Below, in pieces: positions 34,760-34,870 of a stretch of 34,870 nucleotides of DNA (its first letter is position 1; every line of letters starts with the position of its first letter). The stretch comes from Clostridiales bacterium VE202-01 (GTDB lineage Bacteria; Bacillota_I; Bacilli_A; Erysipelotrichales; Coprobacillaceae): NCBI GenBank assembly GCA_000508865.1, contig BAHP02000007.1:1-34870 (forward strand), in the 5' to 3' direction. The position numbers and the translations under genes are program-made. The notes under the pieces were generated by a model. It ran no database searches, had not been told where the DNA came from, and saw nothing but the letters and a program-made list of their open reading frames with translations.

Positions 34760-34775
34760 GTTAGTTTAGACTAAC
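34760..34775. promoter_or_regulatory. GTTAG-type operator, nrdI proximal
   Basis: GTTAG-TTTAGA-CTAAC, 14 bases before the nrdI start. Confidence 0.65.
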
Positions 34776-34793
34776 TAATATTTTATTTTATAA

Positions 34794-34809
34794 GTTAGCC
34801 TTAGCTAAC
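34794..34809. promoter_or_regulatory. GTTAG-type operator, nrdI distal
   Basis: GTTAG-CCTTAG-CTAAC, with arms extending to AAGTTAGC / GCTAACTT (8 bp). It lies at the predicted transcription start. Confidence 0.7.
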
Positions 34810-34817
34810 TTATATTA

Positions 34818-34846
34818 AAAGTATCATGTTTATCTAAAAAAGTCAA
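34818..34846 (-). promoter_or_regulatory. nrdI-DUF3793 promoter
   Basis: -35 TTGACT (34841-34846), 17-base spacer, -10 TACTTT (34818-34823). Confidence 0.6.
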
Positions 34847-34870
34847 GAATATCATTAATAAAATTTCTTA

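Noticed and set aside
20907-34809. Fur or MntR boxes as the identity of the shared operator
   Set aside because: The half-sites GTTAG/CTAAC do not match GATAATGATAATCATTATC or the MntR consensus, and the spacing does not match the DtxR/IdeR 19-mer. The regulator is left unnamed.

Overview
The window is AT-rich (roughly 30% GC by eye) with strong Shine-Dalgarno sites, TTGACA/TATAAT promoters, T-box control and a gene order close to Bacillus subtilis. It looks like a low-GC Firmicute, most likely a gut Erysipelotrichia such as a Thomasclavelia/Coprobacillus relative. The lineage is inferred from gene content and style, not from a marker search. Nearly all genes are on the minus strand.

Bases 1-334 hold the repeat-rich tail of an Rpn-type nuclease/transposase. 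From 644 to 13831 lies a housekeeping block. In transcription order it is mnmA, recD2, a 37-codon gene, T-box-controlled alaS, ireB, ruvX, a DUF1292 gene (yrzB-like), a lactonase-family gene, mltG, trmR, trhP1, trhP2 and greA. This matches the B. subtilis yrr region but lacks the TPR gene yrrB and udk, and has the lactonase inserted. trmR-trhP1-trhP2 is a complete tRNA 5-methoxyuridine set. Bases 13896-17382 hold a ROK sugar kinase, an RluA-type pseudouridine synthase, a candidate small RNA, a NUDIX ADP-ribose pyrophosphatase, tRNA-Asp, tRNA-Ser and a YfcE-like phosphodiesterase.

Bases 17404-34870 are accessory and look metal- and redox-responsive. Two heterodimeric ABC exporter-fold pairs, with a TetR and an AraC regulator, are followed by an FMN-binding/Rrf2 module, a RibD-C/cupin/LysR group, a SAM methyltransferase, a CadC-like/HMA/P1B-ATPase metal efflux operon, and NrdI-DUF3793. 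A palindrome of form GTTAG-N6-CTAAC occurs six times in the leaders of both ABC pairs, araC, the methyltransferase and nrdI. It usually sits just downstream of the -10 box, as expected for one repressor. The gene set (flavodoxin-like NrdI, DUF3793, YbtPQ-like transporters, AraC) suggests metal limitation, probably iron. A second motif, TTGTAAT...TACAA (21 bp), occurs three times around the Rrf2 gene and its FMN-protein neighbour.

The sequence carries 13 apparent single-base frameshifts, including two in alaS. Nearly all are repaired by restoring one base, often in a short homopolymer. This is best explained by uncorrected long-read indels, so the affected genes are annotated here as full-length, repaired CDSs. 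No CRISPR array, rRNA or intact insertion sequence was seen.
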